From contig JAMPIT010000354.1 in the NCBI GenBank assembly GCA_026261815.1, positions 1,922,001 through 1,986,000 on the forward strand: 64,000 nt of DNA. The letters are read 5' to 3'. Under the pieces are notes generated by a model. That model made no database searches. It was not told the origin of the DNA and saw only the letters and a program-made list of their open reading frames with translations. The DNA is from Monarcha castaneiventris obscurior (lineage: Eukaryota > Chordata > Aves > Passeriformes > Monarchidae). The position numbers were made by a program, and so were the translations under genes. This document shows, piece after piece, positions 63,266 through 64,000 of the stretch (its first letter is position 1; the number at the start of each line of letters is the position of its first letter).

Positions 63266-63998
63266 GTGGAGAACTGGGTGGACACGGAGATTTGGGGCAG
63301 CTGGGGGGCTGAGAGTGAGAGTTTGGGCATCCAGCGGGGTCCACAGGTCAAGAAAAGGGGGGACTTGAAGAGCTGGGAGAGCTGGGAAGAAGGTTCAGGG
63401 GCTCAGTCAAGGAAAGGGGGGTGCAGGGACTGGGAGAGGAGGGATGGGGTGTCCGGGGAATCCTGTGCCCAGGAAAGAGGGTGCCAGGGGTCCTCAGTGT
63501 GAGGAAAGGAAGGGCCGGGGGCTGGGAAATGCAGGAAGGGGGCCCAGGGGTCCCGGGGTCAAGGAAAAGGGGAGGTCTGGGGGCTGGGAGAGGGGGGTGG
63601 CTGGGAAAAGGTTGCCTTGGTGCCGGATAAGGGGGTGCAGGGGGGTCCTGAGGTCCAGAAATGGGGGATTCAGAGGGGCAAAGGGGTAAAAGGGCATCTC
63701 AGTTCTCAGGAATGGGGGTTCAGGGGGGTCTCAGGGCCAAGGAAATGGGGGGTCAGGGACTTGGAGAGGTAGAAGGGAGTTCCAGGGGGTCCCTGTGCCC
63801 AGGAAAGGGGAGTCCAGGGTTTTCCAAAAAAGGTAACAGGGTGGGGACCCCCGGGATGTCCAGGAAGGGGGAGTTCAGGGGGTCTCTGGTTTTGCAGAAA
63901 GGTGGGGCTGGGGGCCGGGAAAGGCAGGAATGGGGGTCCAAGGCATTCCAAGGCATCCCAGGGTCAGGCACACGGGCAGTTTGGAGGATGGGAGACAT
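63266..63998. repeat. G-rich degenerate minisatellite at the window end
   Basis: From about 63340, GG(G)TCAAGGAAAGGGGGGTGC-like units of roughly 55-60 bp recur with many changes to the window end. No exon recognised; a class I leader exon could be hidden here. Confidence 0.6.
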
Positions 63999-64000
63999 GG

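Overview
The window looks like a piece of songbird (passerine) genome, probably from the MHC-bearing microchromosome or a similar repeat-dense block. The evidence is the mix of families: C2H2 zinc-finger (ZNF) exons, MHC class II beta and class I fragments, a PIM-type kinase pseudogene, a bird-type OR family 14 olfactory receptor, CR1 remnants, and avian-style class I and class II endogenous retroviruses (ERVs). Most long open frames in the GC-rich parts are not genes. Only the olfactory receptor (25168-26124, minus) looks like an intact host gene. Almost everything else is a fragment, a pseudogene or an ERV.

Layout, left half. Positions 1-3430 (arm A) and about 7715-12960 (arm B) form a very similar inverted repeat around a 4.3 kb spacer. 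Each arm carries an MHC class II beta-like signal-peptide exon, a decayed ZNF stretch and a ZNF finger exon. Arm B was later hit by a 1.3 kb LTR element with perfect CAGCC target-site duplications; arm A preserves the empty site. Beyond arm B lie MHC II beta-1 and transmembrane exon remnants in opposite orientations (13.7-14.3 kb), two PIM-like kinase remnants (15.3-17.8 kb), minisatellites (18-23.6 kb, including a 188-bp tandem array), a 579-bp LTR and the olfactory receptor.

Layout, middle. From 26.4 to 54.3 kb the sequence is a stack of ERVs. ERV-E (26467-30035, minus) is a short provirus with two LTRs, a tRNA-Lys-type primer-binding site (PBS) and CTTTTT duplications. A deleted class I element (ERV-A, minus) lies at 32.3-33.7 kb. 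Two plus-strand LTRs of the same family bracket a 1.3 kb array of the motif GTGATGTCAC. The second of these LTRs leads into a PBS, a leader with a nested solo LTR, and a gag matrix frame. A gammaretrovirus-like ERV-B (38.0-41.7 kb, continuing at 48.4 kb) has been split inside reverse transcriptase by an inverted class II ERV-C (41677-48426). ERV-C has no recognisable LTRs yet is flanked by the 5-bp repeat TAGAC. ERV-D (about 49.4-54.3 kb, plus; class II, dUTPase-bearing, no env) follows, with a 931-bp LTR inserted in its RNase H.

Layout, right. Positions 55.8-58.2 kb (arm C) are a third, inverted and more decayed copy of the MHC II/ZNF block. Then come an inverted GTGATGTCAC-type array, further minisatellites with LTRs inserted in them, and at 62.5-63.3 kb an MHC class I pseudogene (alpha-1 and alpha-2 exons, minus) whose alpha-1 exon holds five copies of a 23-bp tandem repeat.

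How it fits together: there is no operon-like or pathway logic here. The window records segmental duplication of an MHC II/ZNF unit, repeated retroviral insertion (several layers can be ordered), and minisatellite expansion. Family assignments rest on motifs read from the sequence and on general knowledge; no database search was possible.
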